NCBI GenBank assembly: GCA_938003955.1
Contig: CALKXE010000002.1
Span: forward strand, 41,296-105,295
DNA length: 64,000 nt
DNA from: an uncultured Saprospiraceae bacterium
Lineage (GTDB): Bacteria > Bacteroidota > Bacteroidia > Chitinophagales > Saprospiraceae
Reading direction: 5' to 3'
In this document: positions 29,165 to 37,685 of the stretch, piece after piece
Position numbering within the stretch: position 1 is the stretch's first letter
Layout: every line of letters starts with the position of its first letter
The notes under the pieces: model-generated
Databases searched by the model: none
What the model saw: only the letters and a program-made list of their open reading frames with translations
Told to the model about the DNA's origin: nothing
Translations under genes and position numbers: made by a program

Positions 29165-30241
29165 CTATCCCCTACTCATCCATTTATCTTTTAATACTTC
29201 ATATCTTATCAGTGCACTTGACATCCACAGACCAAGAAGTGTAAAACCGATAATTGCTGGATAAAATACCATTCGCAAAGTATTCTCCATATCCTCGCCT
29301 CCTAGAGCGGGATTACCGCCATTTCCAGGGTGAAGACTATCTGTCAATCTAGGAATAATGAATACCAATGGAATCAATGCCGCAAAAGCAAAAATATTAT
29401 AACTCGCAGAAAGCTTGGCTCTTCTATCTATATCATTGATACTACTTCTAAGTATTAGAGAAGCAACATAGATCAGCATAGCGACAGTGGACATATTTAA
29501 TTTTACGTCAGTCGTCCAGAATGTCCCCCAAGTATATTTAGCCCAGAGTGATCCAGTAATGATTCCAAGAATACCAAAAAGTACAGCAACATTGACCAAC
29601 GCCGAAGCATATATATCGTGTTGTAAATTACCACTTCGTAGATATTTGACACTGTATACCAATGAAACTACCAGTAGTATAAACATTGAAAACCAAAGTG
29701 GTATATGAAAAAATGTATTTCTAATCGTCTCATGCAATACAGACCTGTATGGGAATTGCATACCAGGTTTATCAGTCAAATTAGCTATAGGATTCACCTC
29801 CCATTCAGCAATATTATCACCACGGGTTAGATCACTCTTTACGAAGATAGCATCCGGTAATATTGCAGTACCATCTTCTTTATTATATAGTACCAAGGTA
29901 AGTGACTCGAACGTATCCCGACTAGGAAAGTGATTTGGAATATCAAATGTCAAATCTATTTCAGTATCATTTACTATGTTAACCTTATTCGCCATAACAG
30001 CTCCTATAGAGTCTAATTTCAACCAAGCAGTGTTGTCATTATCTGTGAAATTGGTATTGTACCCTTTGACTCTAAACTTATGTGTTTCACCATGTGTGAT
30101 TCTTAATGAATCATTTCCATTTTGACCAATAGAAAGTGGATCTATACGTAATACACCTGGCTTAAGTGGCGTAGACATACCTATGACTACTGTATAAATA
30201 AGTAGCGCTATCCCCAGAAATTTCCACCAATTTTGTCTCAT
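29165..30241 (-). CDS. ccmC: Cytochrome c assembly protein CcmC/CcsA family
   Basis: 358 residues. One N-terminal helix and a ~150-residue periplasmic region unusual for classical CcmC precede five or six membrane helices. The haem-handling tryptophan-rich motif is WAKYTWGTFWTTD, flanked by conserved histidines (LHETIRNTFFHIPLWF and RLTDSLHPGNGG), as in CcmC. It should move or present haem for cytochrome c maturation at the inner membrane. ccmB lies 186 bases upstream on the same strand, supporting the assignment; the cytochrome c at 41275-41682 is a possible client. The long periplasmic N-terminal part is found in Bacteroidota homologues as far as I recall. Confidence 0.82.
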   Translation of the reverse strand: MRQNWWKFLGIALLIYTVVIGMSTPLKPGVLRIDPLSIGQNGNDSLRITHGETHKFRVKGYNTNFTDNDNTAWLKLDSIGAVMANKVNIVNDTEIDLTFDIPNHFPSRDTFESLTLVLYNKEDGTAILPDAIFVKSDLTRGDNIAEWEVNPIANLTDKPGMQFPYRSVLHETIRNTFFHIPLWFSMFILLVVSLVYSVKYLRSGNLQHDIYASALVNVAVLFGILGIITGSLWAKYTWGTFWTTDVKLNMSTVAMLIYVASLILRSSINDIDRRAKLSASYNIFAFAALIPLVFIIPRLTDSLHPGNGGNPALGGEDMENTLRMVFYPAIIGFTLLGLWMSSALIRYEVLKDKWMSRG

Positions 30242-30427
30242 AAATTAAATTTTATACCGTTGAAATTCAACGATCTATGCCTAGTTTTCTTATTGAGCAT
30301 CTGAGTTTATTCGCCAGTATCAATTATAAATAAAAATTGAAGTGGACTAAAATTATCCAAGCCTATTAATTATTTACTCTGGACTCTACATCTCAAATAT
30401 CGACGCTCATATCTTTTTTATTAAAAA

Positions 30428-31084
30428 TTATTCTTTCCATAATCCTGGGAATATCAAAACGATCATCCCAATCAATAATAAATCTATCCCTGCTAGGATC
30501 ACTAAATCTTCATATCTCTCACTATCATTTATCAGTCTCATCGCAACGGCTGTTGTCCGCTCCATAATTAATACACTAGGCAATACCAATGGTAACGATA
30601 AGATAGACATCATCGTCGCACTAGAACTTGTAGATCCAGATACTGAAGATACAAATGTAAATACCGAAGATATTCCTAAGGTACCTAATAACAATGCCTT
30701 CATAAATAACGAAACATCTTCTATTGGATTACCCAGAAGTACTGAAAAAACACCTACAACTACCAGCGACAGAAAAAGAGTAAACAGATAATTATAGATC
30801 AGCTTAGCTACGATGACCTCAAGAGGTCCAAATAGCGTATAGTAGTAAAGGTAAGTTTCTTTACTCTCTTGGATAAAAGACTTAACGATGGCATTCAATC
30901 CTGCATACAAAACAATAATCCATACAAGAATATTCCACTCCATCGCTTTAAGCTCTCCAAACGACTTGTATATGATATATGCGGACGTAATAGCAAACAA
31001 AAAGGTCCCCCCAATTGCATACTTCTGTCGCAATTCGATATCTACATCTTTTTTGATGATAGCCCACACGTGAGATAAATTCAT
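30428..31084 (-). CDS. ccmB: Haem exporter membrane subunit CcmB
   Basis: 218 residues from MNLSHVWAIIKKDVDIELRQ; seven more residues are possible from an upstream ATG. Six hydrophobic segments are visible. Motifs fit CcmB: KKDVDIELRQKYAIGG near the N-terminus, SKETYLYYYTLFGPLEVIVA, and the ISSVFTFVSSVSG...ILSLPLVLPS stretch. CcmB is the permease of the CcmAB ABC complex in cytochrome c maturation; no ccmA gene is in the window. ccmC lies downstream on the same strand. Confidence 0.85.
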   Translation of the reverse strand: MNLSHVWAIIKKDVDIELRQKYAIGGTFLFAITSAYIIYKSFGELKAMEWNILVWIIVLYAGLNAIVKSFIQESKETYLYYYTLFGPLEVIVAKLIYNYLFTLFLSLVVVGVFSVLLGNPIEDVSLFMKALLLGTLGISSVFTFVSSVSGSTSSSATMMSILSLPLVLPSVLIMERTTAVAMRLINDSERYEDLVILAGIDLLLIGMIVLIFPGLWKE

Positions 31085-31257
31085 AGTGCAAATATACATA
31101 CCCAATTAGAATATGATAGATCTGGCTCTACAATCTTCGATGAATCGTAATCGTTTATTATAAAACAAATACTTACCAAAGACGGTTACAAAACCATAAA
31201 TAAGGTAACTAACTAAATAAAAGAACATAACATATTACTTTTTATTGTAATTTGTCT

Positions 31258-31265
31258 TACTTTTG
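31258..31265 (+). promoter_or_regulatory. -7 box of the amidase operon
   Basis: TACTTTTG matches TAnnTTTG and is 28 bases before the ATG at 31294. The -33 position holds TTA rather than TTG (31235-31237, spacing 20). Confidence 0.5.
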
Positions 31266-31293
31266 TAGAAGTCTCAACAATTGAAAATATACA

Positions 31294-32535
31294 ATGAATA
31301 GGATACTCCTTTGCTTTTTTATTATATTTTTTGCTTTCGATACATCTGCAAATGCTCCATATTTCCATGATGTAAAACCTGATAAAGGAGAAGGCATCTA
31401 TTCCCTATTAAGGAAATATGATCTTATGATCCATCCTTGTAATAAAGAGAAATTTCTGGAGATGAATAATCTTACTGAAAAATCAGTGTTACTTACTCAC
31501 AGAAGTTACAAGCTTCCTATCTATATATATGCCTACAACGGAAAAAGTATAAGATCTACAATTGGTGAAGACAATTGGGAGAAAGCCGTAAGAATAAAAA
31601 AATATAACGAGACCATCCTCAAAAAAGGAGCAAGAAGGACCGATTACAAGAAAAGTAAAATACTATGGGTCCCCTATCATGAAATAGGATGTTCTGAAAT
31701 AATAACTGAAACATTACCTTCAAAAAACAGCACAAATAATACTAAAAAAGAGAAGGAAAAACCGGTAATCAATACAACTAAATCGTCAGACAAAAACAAC
31801 TTGTATGTCAGCCTTTTTGGTGAAAAATATGCAAAAGTAAAAATCCTTGACAGATCACTCAAGGATAAAGTATACTACGTAGTTGCCGGCCATGGTGGCC
31901 CAGACCCAGGTGCTATGTGTAATGACTGCCTTGGCAATAAGGATTTATGTGAAGATGAGTATGCTTATGATATAGCGCTCAGATTAGCCAGAGATCTAAT
32001 GCAACATGGTGCTAGAGTTCATATTATAATACAAGATGAAAATGATGGCATAAGAGACGAAAAATTATTGAAATGTGATTACGATGAAAAGTGTATTGGA
32101 AAATTAAAGATTCCAAGAAAACAAAAACCAAGACTCGTCCAAAGAGCTGCAGCAATCAATAGATTGTATAGAAGCTATAAATCTCAAGGTATTAAATATG
32201 AAGATCAAGTGGCAATATTCTTACATGTTGATAGTAACAGTGCTTCAAAACAGCAAGATGTATTTTTCTACTACCATAAGAAAAGTAAACATGGCAAAAA
32301 ATTAGTGAGAAAAATACGTGATACTTTCCAGGCTAAATATGATAGATATCAAGCTGGACGGGGCTATAAAGGAACAGTAAAATCAAGAGGATTGTATGTA
32401 ATCAACTATACTCAGCCTACTACTGTTTTTGTAGAACTCGCCAATATCAGGAACAAAAATGATCATAAAAGAATACTTATGGAATCCAATAGACAAGCCG
32501 TAGCAAACTGGTTATTTGAAGGATTAACTAAGTAA
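31294..32535 (+). CDS. Secreted N-acetylmuramoyl-L-alanine amidase with LysM-like N-terminal region
   Basis: 413 residues. A signal peptide (RILLCFFIIFFAFDTSANA) is followed by ~100 residues resembling a LysM pair (GEGIYSLLRKYDLMIHPCNK, EKAVRIKKYNETIL, SKILWVPYHE), then a Lys/Ser/Thr-rich linker. The C-terminal Amidase_3 domain has the zinc ligands in VAGHGGPDPGA (His), EDEYAYDIAL (Glu) and IFLHVDSNS (His), and the catalytic Glu in VFVELANIRN. It should cut the amide bond between MurNAc and the stem peptide during cell separation. An insertion with cysteines (MCNDCLGNKDLCEDEY) lies beside the first ligand. The acetyltransferase gene follows after 2 bases. Confidence 0.9.
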   Translation: MNRILLCFFIIFFAFDTSANAPYFHDVKPDKGEGIYSLLRKYDLMIHPCNKEKFLEMNNLTEKSVLLTHRSYKLPIYIYAYNGKSIRSTIGEDNWEKAVRIKKYNETILKKGARRTDYKKSKILWVPYHEIGCSEIITETLPSKNSTNNTKKEKEKPVINTTKSSDKNNLYVSLFGEKYAKVKILDRSLKDKVYYVVAGHGGPDPGAMCNDCLGNKDLCEDEYAYDIALRLARDLMQHGARVHIIIQDENDGIRDEKLLKCDYDEKCIGKLKIPRKQKPRLVQRAAAINRLYRSYKSQGIKYEDQVAIFLHVDSNSASKQQDVFFYYHKKSKHGKKLVRKIRDTFQAKYDRYQAGRGYKGTVKSRGLYVINYTQPTTVFVELANIRNKNDHKRILMESNRQAVANWLFEGLTK

Positions 32536-32537
32536 TT

Positions 32538-33098
32538 ATGAATGAAAGCGTTTTTACCTCATTCCCTATACTTCAGACCGAAAGATTAGATCTTGTCCGT
32601 CATAATAAAGTCCATGCAGCAGATATGTTTGCATTGCGCACGGATGATGATGTTATGTTATTCTTAGACACGCATCCCCCGAAGAGCATAACAGATATTG
32701 AAAATAAAATTCAAGAAAACATATCAAATTTCGATAATAAGATTGGTATCAACTGGATCATCAAAATAAAAGAATCTGATGAGGCTATTGGTTATATGGG
32801 AATTTGGAGAGTAGACAAACACAATAATCGTGGAGAAATCGGTTATGCTATTAAAAAAGAATTTTGGAATAAAGGAATAGCATCAGAGGCGGCTCGAACG
32901 ATTATTAACTATGGGTTTAGTCAGATGGAGCTCAATACTATAATGGCCAACACAAACCCCAAGAATTTAGCTTCTCAATCACTTCTTAAAAAGCTAGGGT
33001 TCGTTCAAGAGGCACTTTTTAGACAAGATTACTTCTTTGATGGGAAATACTTGGACAGTGCGATATATGGACTTATTAAGGAGGATTGGAAAATATGA
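32538..33098 (+). CDS. GNAT N-acetyltransferase, RimJ/RimL type
   Basis: 186 residues. N-terminal TERLDLVRH is typical of the Rim branch. The acetyl-CoA site is GEIGYAIKKEFWNKGIASEA, followed by GFSQMELNTIMANTNPKNLA and SLLKKLGFVQEALFRQD. It transfers an acetyl group to a protein N-terminus or a small molecule; the target is unknown. It starts 2 bases after the amidase stop and is surely cotranscribed with it. Confidence 0.88.
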   Translation: MNESVFTSFPILQTERLDLVRHNKVHAADMFALRTDDDVMLFLDTHPPKSITDIENKIQENISNFDNKIGINWIIKIKESDEAIGYMGIWRVDKHNNRGEIGYAIKKEFWNKGIASEAARTIINYGFSQMELNTIMANTNPKNLASQSLLKKLGFVQEALFRQDYFFDGKYLDSAIYGLIKEDWKI

Positions 33099-33100
33099 AA

Positions 33101-34093
33101 TCATAAATCTGATACCATTAAATTACATCCTCTAATATCCGCTAAATCTAGCCTTCCAAGTACTTCAAACGAACCATCAGCATACAATCTACCTAAATCT
33201 TGTGTCTCAATAAATGCACACGAATCTATATTCGCGAGGTCAATGATGTTAATCACTCCTGATTTACCAACTGGAGCATCACAGAACGGGTCGGTAATCT
33301 CTTTGGTTAAAACCTTCATAGTTTTAGATGTAGTAAATATACCATTCCCTTTAGAGTAAGCCTGTGAAAATAACTCTGTCATACCATATTCCGAATGAAC
33401 ATGATCCACACCAAACCCACTTGCTAATAATTTCTGTAGTTGACTCTTCGTCATTTCCTTTTTACGCCCCTTCATCCCTCCTGTTTCTATGATTGTTAAT
33501 TCAGGAAAATTATGTGCATGGATATCTAAGTAATCTAACAATGCAAAGCTCACACCAAATAGAATCGTAGGAATTCCTTCCTTTTGGCAATGAATAAGTC
33601 GATCTCTCAGTTGATCATGATCATATAAGTAAAATCCGCTTTCAGAGTAGTCTGAACTATTGATAAAATGCTCAACCATCGCCACTAATGAAGATCCACC
33701 ACGTTCTAGATAATTAGGCAAAAGCGCTAAATAACAGTATTCATTAATTTTGTTGTAGAATTGAGAAAAAATCACCTCCGTATTATTCAGGTACAGATTC
33801 ATATCAAATACTAAGTGCTGTGAAGGAGTTGAACCTGTGGTGCCACTACTTGTAAATACATGGCTCTCACTCCCCTTTTGCGACCTAATCTCGTAGTTTT
33901 TGAAAGCAGAAATTGGAAGAAAAGGTATGTCGTCAAGAACATTTATATCGCTTACTTTCACATTCAGTGCATCAACCCACGTTTTATAAATAGAATTATT
34001 TATATATTGATAACTGAATAAAGCTAGCGCAGAAGACTCGAAAGAATTCTCACTGACTGATTTCAAATTTGATATGAGTTGCGTTCTATTCAA
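33101..34093 (-). CDS. LuxE-like acyl-protein synthetase/acyl transferase (adenylate-forming)
   Basis: 330 residues. The adenylate-forming signatures are present in a short form: FTSSGTTGSTPSQH (P-loop-like), ETGGMKGRKKEMTK, HSEYGMTELFSQAY and the late RLDLADIRGCNLM. This matches the LuxE family (ATP-dependent activation of a fatty acid and transfer to a protein) without any lux genes nearby. In Bacteroidota such stand-alone genes are common and are thought to act in lipid or cell-surface metabolism; the substrate is unknown. Its stop faces the acetyltransferase stop with 2 bases between. Confidence 0.82.
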   Translation of the reverse strand: MNRTQLISNLKSVSENSFESSALALFSYQYINNSIYKTWVDALNVKVSDINVLDDIPFLPISAFKNYEIRSQKGSESHVFTSSGTTGSTPSQHLVFDMNLYLNNTEVIFSQFYNKINEYCYLALLPNYLERGGSSLVAMVEHFINSSDYSESGFYLYDHDQLRDRLIHCQKEGIPTILFGVSFALLDYLDIHAHNFPELTIIETGGMKGRKKEMTKSQLQKLLASGFGVDHVHSEYGMTELFSQAYSKGNGIFTTSKTMKVLTKEITDPFCDAPVGKSGVINIIDLANIDSCAFIETQDLGRLYADGSFEVLGRLDLADIRGCNLMVSDL

Positions 34094-34185
34094 AGTAATG
34101 ATAATGTTTTAAATCAGTGCAAAGATATACACACAATCGAACTCTAAAACTTATGTGCAAGTAATCACGTTTTTAATATGCGAAA

Positions 34186-34717
34186 GGCAGATGACTGGGC
34201 TTTAAATACAAAAGAAAATAGATAAGATCGTTGGTTAGTTTTTTAGTGCCAATAAAAATTGATTTTTAAAATGCTAAAGAACAAGCTTTCGTAACCCAAG
34301 CAAATGAAAGAATCGTGGCTTCAAAAACATTTTGGAGAAATTGATTGGCTTATTGACTGGCTTATTGACTGGCTTTTATAGAATTTCAAAGAAATGCGGG
34401 AAAACAGTCAAAAGAAATGCGGGAAAACAGTCAAAAAGAAATGCGAAAAAACGATCTCATGCGGAAAACACGATTAAGTATGAATCGTTGATTGTCTGGG
34501 AAATAAAATTTTAAATACATGAAAGACAGACGACTTGGTTTTAATAACCAGAGGAAATAATTAAGATCATTGGTTTGTTTTTTATTCCAATTCAAGCCAG
34601 AATTGGAATTTGTGCCGTTAAATTTTTATTTTAATGACGCTAAGGAACAAGCGCTATACCTAGAAAAATGATTACACTTAAATCGTTAATTTTAGGCGGA
34701 AATAAAATTTTAAATAC
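34186..34717. repeat. Degenerate duplicated leader DNA upstream of a lipoprotein gene
   Basis: Two diverged copies of a ~90-150 base segment begin near 34186 and 34524 (GGCAGATGACTGGGCTTT / GACAGACGACTTGGTTTT, then AAGATCGTTGGTTAGTTTTT / AAGATCATTGGTTTGTTTTT). AAATAAAATTTTAAATACATGAAA occurs at ~34500-34524 and again at the start codon of the lipoprotein gene (~34700). Shorter tandem repeats lie between: GGCTTATTGACT (~34348-34374) and a 21-22 base unit AAAGAAATGCGGGAAAACAG (~34388-34450). A 60-codon open frame here is repeat-made and not counted as a gene. Confidence 0.7.
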
Positions 34718-35224
34718 ATGAAATTGAAAAACACGCTATCAATAATAATATTCGCCTTTGTAGTCCTTGGCATCTATTCGTGCATTAATTCTCCCGATTA
34801 TAGTGATACTCCAACCTTAGAATTTGTATCTCTATCTAATCTTCAGATGTCTCAAAGCCCTCTCAATAGTGATACAACCGTCGTGACTTTACAATTTACG
34901 GATGGAGATGGAGACATAGGATTTGGTACTGGCACTCCTGGAGAAAACATATTTGTCATCGATGATCGTACAGGTGAATTCTATGATAGATTTAGAGTCC
35001 CCGCTATCCCTGAACAAGGAGCTAATAATGGCGTTAGCGGCACAATCAATATGGTTTTGTTAAACACATGTTGCATATTTCCACCACAAGATTCGATTCC
35101 GGCCTGCGAAAGCCCAGCTCAATATCCTGATAACGACTTGACATTTACGATTTACATGGTCGACAGAGCGGGAAATAAAAGTAATGAAGTCCAAACAACC
35201 GCTATCAAACTAAGATGTAACTAA
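34718..35224 (+). CDS. Lipoprotein of unknown function
   Basis: 168 residues. Signal peptide with lipobox: TLSIIIFAFVVLGIYSCINS. The body is beta-rich, with VVTLQFTDGDGDIGFGTGTP and later DRAGNKSNEVQTT; the DGDGD stretch could bind calcium. Two cysteines side by side (NTCCIFPPQDSIPACE) may form disulfides. The family is common in Bacteroidota, but no function is known to me. The gene stands alone, with duplicated DNA in front and a hairpin terminator behind. Confidence 0.7.
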   Translation: MKLKNTLSIIIFAFVVLGIYSCINSPDYSDTPTLEFVSLSNLQMSQSPLNSDTTVVTLQFTDGDGDIGFGTGTPGENIFVIDDRTGEFYDRFRVPAIPEQGANNGVSGTINMVLLNTCCIFPPQDSIPACESPAQYPDNDLTFTIYMVDRAGNKSNEVQTTAIKLRCN

Positions 35225-35294
35225 GTAATTGGAAGGTATTAAGGTAATTCTCCCTGATTATCGTCTGTTTACATTTAAAAAAGCAAAAGAAGTT

Positions 35295-35322
35295 CGACCT
35301 CGCTGAGGTCGTTTATTATTTT
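35295..35322 (+). terminator. Hairpin terminator after lipoprotein gene
   Basis: Perfect 7-bp stem CGACCTC/GAGGTCG with loop GCT, then TTTATTATTTT. It lies 70 bases after the stop at 35224. Confidence 0.6.
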
Positions 35323-35416
35323 GCACATTTAATATCTAACATATTTGTAACCAGGCTTTATAAATATAGCCTCAGACGGGTATAACTATGATAGGCAGAT
35401 AAGAAATAACAGATCA

Positions 35417-35433
35417 CGACCTAAGCGAGGTCG
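35417..35433. repeat. Second copy of the GACCTCGCTgAGGTC hairpin, inverted
   Basis: CGACCT-AAGCG-AGGTCG. Its reverse complement, CGACCTCGCTTAGGTCG, differs from the hairpin at 35295 at one base. A third relative, with a T-A pair in place of C-G, is at 39939-39955. Confidence 0.6.
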
Positions 35434-35551
35434 CACTATATTTTGACAGAACGAAAAGTATAGTACATTTGGAAAGAACAACGCCATTTTAATGCTTGCC
35501 ATTTGGAATTATTCAATCGTTTTATTAAGTAGAATTGACACTAGTTGCCCA

Positions 35552-36403
35552 ATGAAAAAAGAAATCATAACAACAGAAGACGGATACAATATAACAGCTG
35601 TCATATTAACTCCTCCAATATCCAAACCTAAGGCCGTTATTCAATTTCATTCTGGAACAGTTACAAAAAAAGAATTCTATCTAAAACTAGCAAACTATCT
35701 TGTAGAACAAAATTTCATTGTTGTATTATTTGATTACCGAGGCGTTGGTGAATCAAAACCAAAATCACTCAAGAGATTTGAGATGAGCATAGCTGATTGG
35801 GGAAGATACGATGCAGCTGCGGTCACGAAGTGGATCCAAGATAAATACCCTACCCTAAGCCTACATTTGATAGCACACAGTATGGGTGGACAAATATATG
35901 GGATGATGCAAAATTGGGATGTCTTCGATAAGGTAATCCTCTTGACTACATCATCGGGCAACTTCAATAAATTCTCTCCCAATCCTTATAAGTGGAAAAT
36001 AAAATGGCCGGCCATTCTATTATTCCCTCTACTACTGAGAGTATACGGTTATATTCCTGGTTCATTTGGCGTTGGAGAAGATTGGCCAAAAGGTGTAGCA
36101 GATGATTGGATTAAGAATAGCCGAATGAATGGAATGATGCCTAACTATCTTCATAATAAAATAGGCTTATCATTCTATCAGCAAGTAAATAGAAAAATTT
36201 CCGCTTGGTATTTCCCAGATGATCCTATGTCTACGCCTGATACAGTAAAAGAATTAGCGCTATCCTATCCTAATGCAATTCTCAATATCAAAACTATACA
36301 ACCTTCAGATGTTGCATTAGACAAGATTGGGCATTTTGGATTATTTAAGAAGAAGGCTGAAGCTAGATTGTGGCCTATGTTATTGAATGAGATCGAATCT
36401 TGA
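35552..36403 (+). CDS. Alpha/beta hydrolase
   Basis: 283 residues from MKKEIITTEDGYNITAVI; the longer frame adds 20 residues without homology. Alpha/beta fold marks: oxyanion region VIQFHSGTVTKKEF, LFDYRGVGESKPK, nucleophile elbow AHSMGGQIYG (Ser), acid in WYFPDDPMSTPD, and His in KIGHFGLF. All triad residues can be placed. It resembles the 'alpha/beta hydrolase family protein' group that carries a WPAILLFPLLLRVYGYIPG segment after the lid; the substrate is unknown. It is a single gene ending in a terminator. Confidence 0.85.
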   Translation: MKKEIITTEDGYNITAVILTPPISKPKAVIQFHSGTVTKKEFYLKLANYLVEQNFIVVLFDYRGVGESKPKSLKRFEMSIADWGRYDAAAVTKWIQDKYPTLSLHLIAHSMGGQIYGMMQNWDVFDKVILLTTSSGNFNKFSPNPYKWKIKWPAILLFPLLLRVYGYIPGSFGVGEDWPKGVADDWIKNSRMNGMMPNYLHNKIGLSFYQQVNRKISAWYFPDDPMSTPDTVKELALSYPNAILNIKTIQPSDVALDKIGHFGLFKKKAEARLWPMLLNEIES

Positions 36404-36413
36404 TTATATGTAA

Positions 36414-36452
36414 ATAAAAAACAGGTACTCCCTCTTTCGAGAATACCTGTTT
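36414..36452. terminator. Bidirectional terminator between convergent genes
   Basis: AACAGGTA (36420-36427) / TACCTGTT (36444-36451), T runs on both strands (TTTTTTATTT on minus). It serves both the hydrolase gene and the Crp/Fnr gene. Confidence 0.75.
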
Positions 36453-36514
36453 ATAGCTAGGATTTCAGATTCGGTCTATGAGAACTCGTGTACCTGAAAA
36501 TTCTTTATATTGAC

Positions 36515-37219
36515 TTATGCTAGAGTTTCTAAATCTCTGATAAGTATACTTTTCCTTTTGAAATATATTTGATTAGAACTTTTCAGATCATTCAACACAG
36601 ATGTTACCGTCTGTCTTGATGTCCCCGTGAAGTTCGCTATATCTTGTTGTGTAAGACTGTGCTTTAGAAGCATCTCATATCCTACTTTTCTTCCGAATTT
36701 ATTTGCGTTATCTCTTATGAAATCTACAATTCTAGTTCTAGCATCATTAAATACTAGAGACTCCAACCTATTTTCTATTTTGACGATCTTATTACCTAGG
36801 CTTTCTACCACTTTAAGGTTAAAATCAAAGTTTGACTTCATCAATTCTTTGAAAGTCGCTACATCTATTTGTAATAACCTTACATCAGTATCAATCGCTT
36901 TTGTAAATGAAGTTCTTAAGCTTTTTGAACTCAGTCCTGACTCACCAAATAATGCTGTAGGATGAAGAATAGTCTTGATTACTTCTCTTCCATCGGCTGA
37001 TGTATTTCCTACTTTAATTGTACCGTTGATTAGTACATATAGAAAATTACAATCGCCTCCACATTTGAAAACGTATTTGTGCTTCGCAATTGCTTTAATC
37101 TCAGTTGCCCTAGCAAGATCCTGTAGTTCTTCTTCATTGAGATCTGAGAATATTTTAAATTGTCTTAGCATGGCTACTTTGTCAATTATTTTTAAAAATG
37201 CGTCTGGATTAGATGTCAT
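36515..37219 (-). CDS. Crp/Fnr family transcriptional regulator
   Basis: 234 residues from MTSNPDAFLKIIDKVAMLRQ; two ATGs further upstream are possible. The cyclic-nucleotide-binding fold spans ~25-140 (KHKYVFKCGGDCNFLYVLIN, TILHPTALFGESGL), and the HTH is LTQQDIANFTGTSRQTVTSVL. The residues that bind cAMP in Crp are not obvious (FGESGLSS in place of FGE(L/M)...RS), so the effector is uncertain; the CGGDC pair might sense redox state. The sequence resembles the single Crp-like regulator near core genes of Saprospiria/Flavobacteriia. It is a single gene, ending at a shared terminator. Confidence 0.85.
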   Translation of the reverse strand: MTSNPDAFLKIIDKVAMLRQFKIFSDLNEEELQDLARATEIKAIAKHKYVFKCGGDCNFLYVLINGTIKVGNTSADGREVIKTILHPTALFGESGLSSKSLRTSFTKAIDTDVRLLQIDVATFKELMKSNFDFNLKVVESLGNKIVKIENRLESLVFNDARTRIVDFIRDNANKFGRKVGYEMLLKHSLTQQDIANFTGTSRQTVTSVLNDLKSSNQIYFKRKSILIRDLETLA

Positions 37220-37685
37220 GTAGGTATATGTTTCTTTTGTGTACATAAACAAGACACGCAAATCAACGACATACCCCTACATCAAGATGAATATATTTTA
37301 CATTCCTTCAGAAATAAATGTAAAATACTGGCACAACACCACTAAAAGCTCTAATAATGCGCTTTTTATATAATTACAATTTCCTCTTAATATCTAAAAA
37401 GAATTAGCCCCGATGTCAAAATAAACCATATGTAATAAGATAAACCCATATTAGAAAAGGACGTGCTACCGCAAATTCAAGAGAAAATTATAAGTTAATG
37501 CTTTCCTCCAAGAATAAAATAAGGGTAAAAGAATTAGTGCGACTCCCCTGACAACTAGGGTCAAAAAATCGATGTGCAAATTGCGGCCGCAAGCACAGAA
37601 AACATTCCTGATGGATTACCTATTTTCCAACCATCTGGTAATACGTTTTATTATTATGACACTCAATGTGATTATGCAACATCAA
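37220..37685. other. Intergenic region, no gene seen
   Basis: About 460 bases between two minus-strand genes. A 69-codon frame overlaps the 3' end of the peptidase gene on the opposite strand and has no gene-like features. A NotI-type sequence GCGGCCGC occurs near 37584, unusual in such AT-rich DNA. Confidence 0.4.

Larger units (their letters stand above)
35225..35551. other. Intergenic region with two related hairpins
   Basis: No gene is seen. It contains the hairpin CGACCTC-GCT-GAGGTCG (35295-35311), followed by T-rich sequence, and a related inverted copy at 35417-35433. Confidence 0.6.

Noticed and set aside
33101..34093. Part of a bioluminescence (lux) operon
   Set aside because: LuxE-like enzymes are common outside luminous bacteria and no luxCDAB genes are nearby.
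34332..34514. A 60-codon plus-strand open frame
   Set aside because: Built from tandem repeats (TGLLTGL, KKCGKTVKRNAGKQSKRNAK) within duplicated leader DNA.
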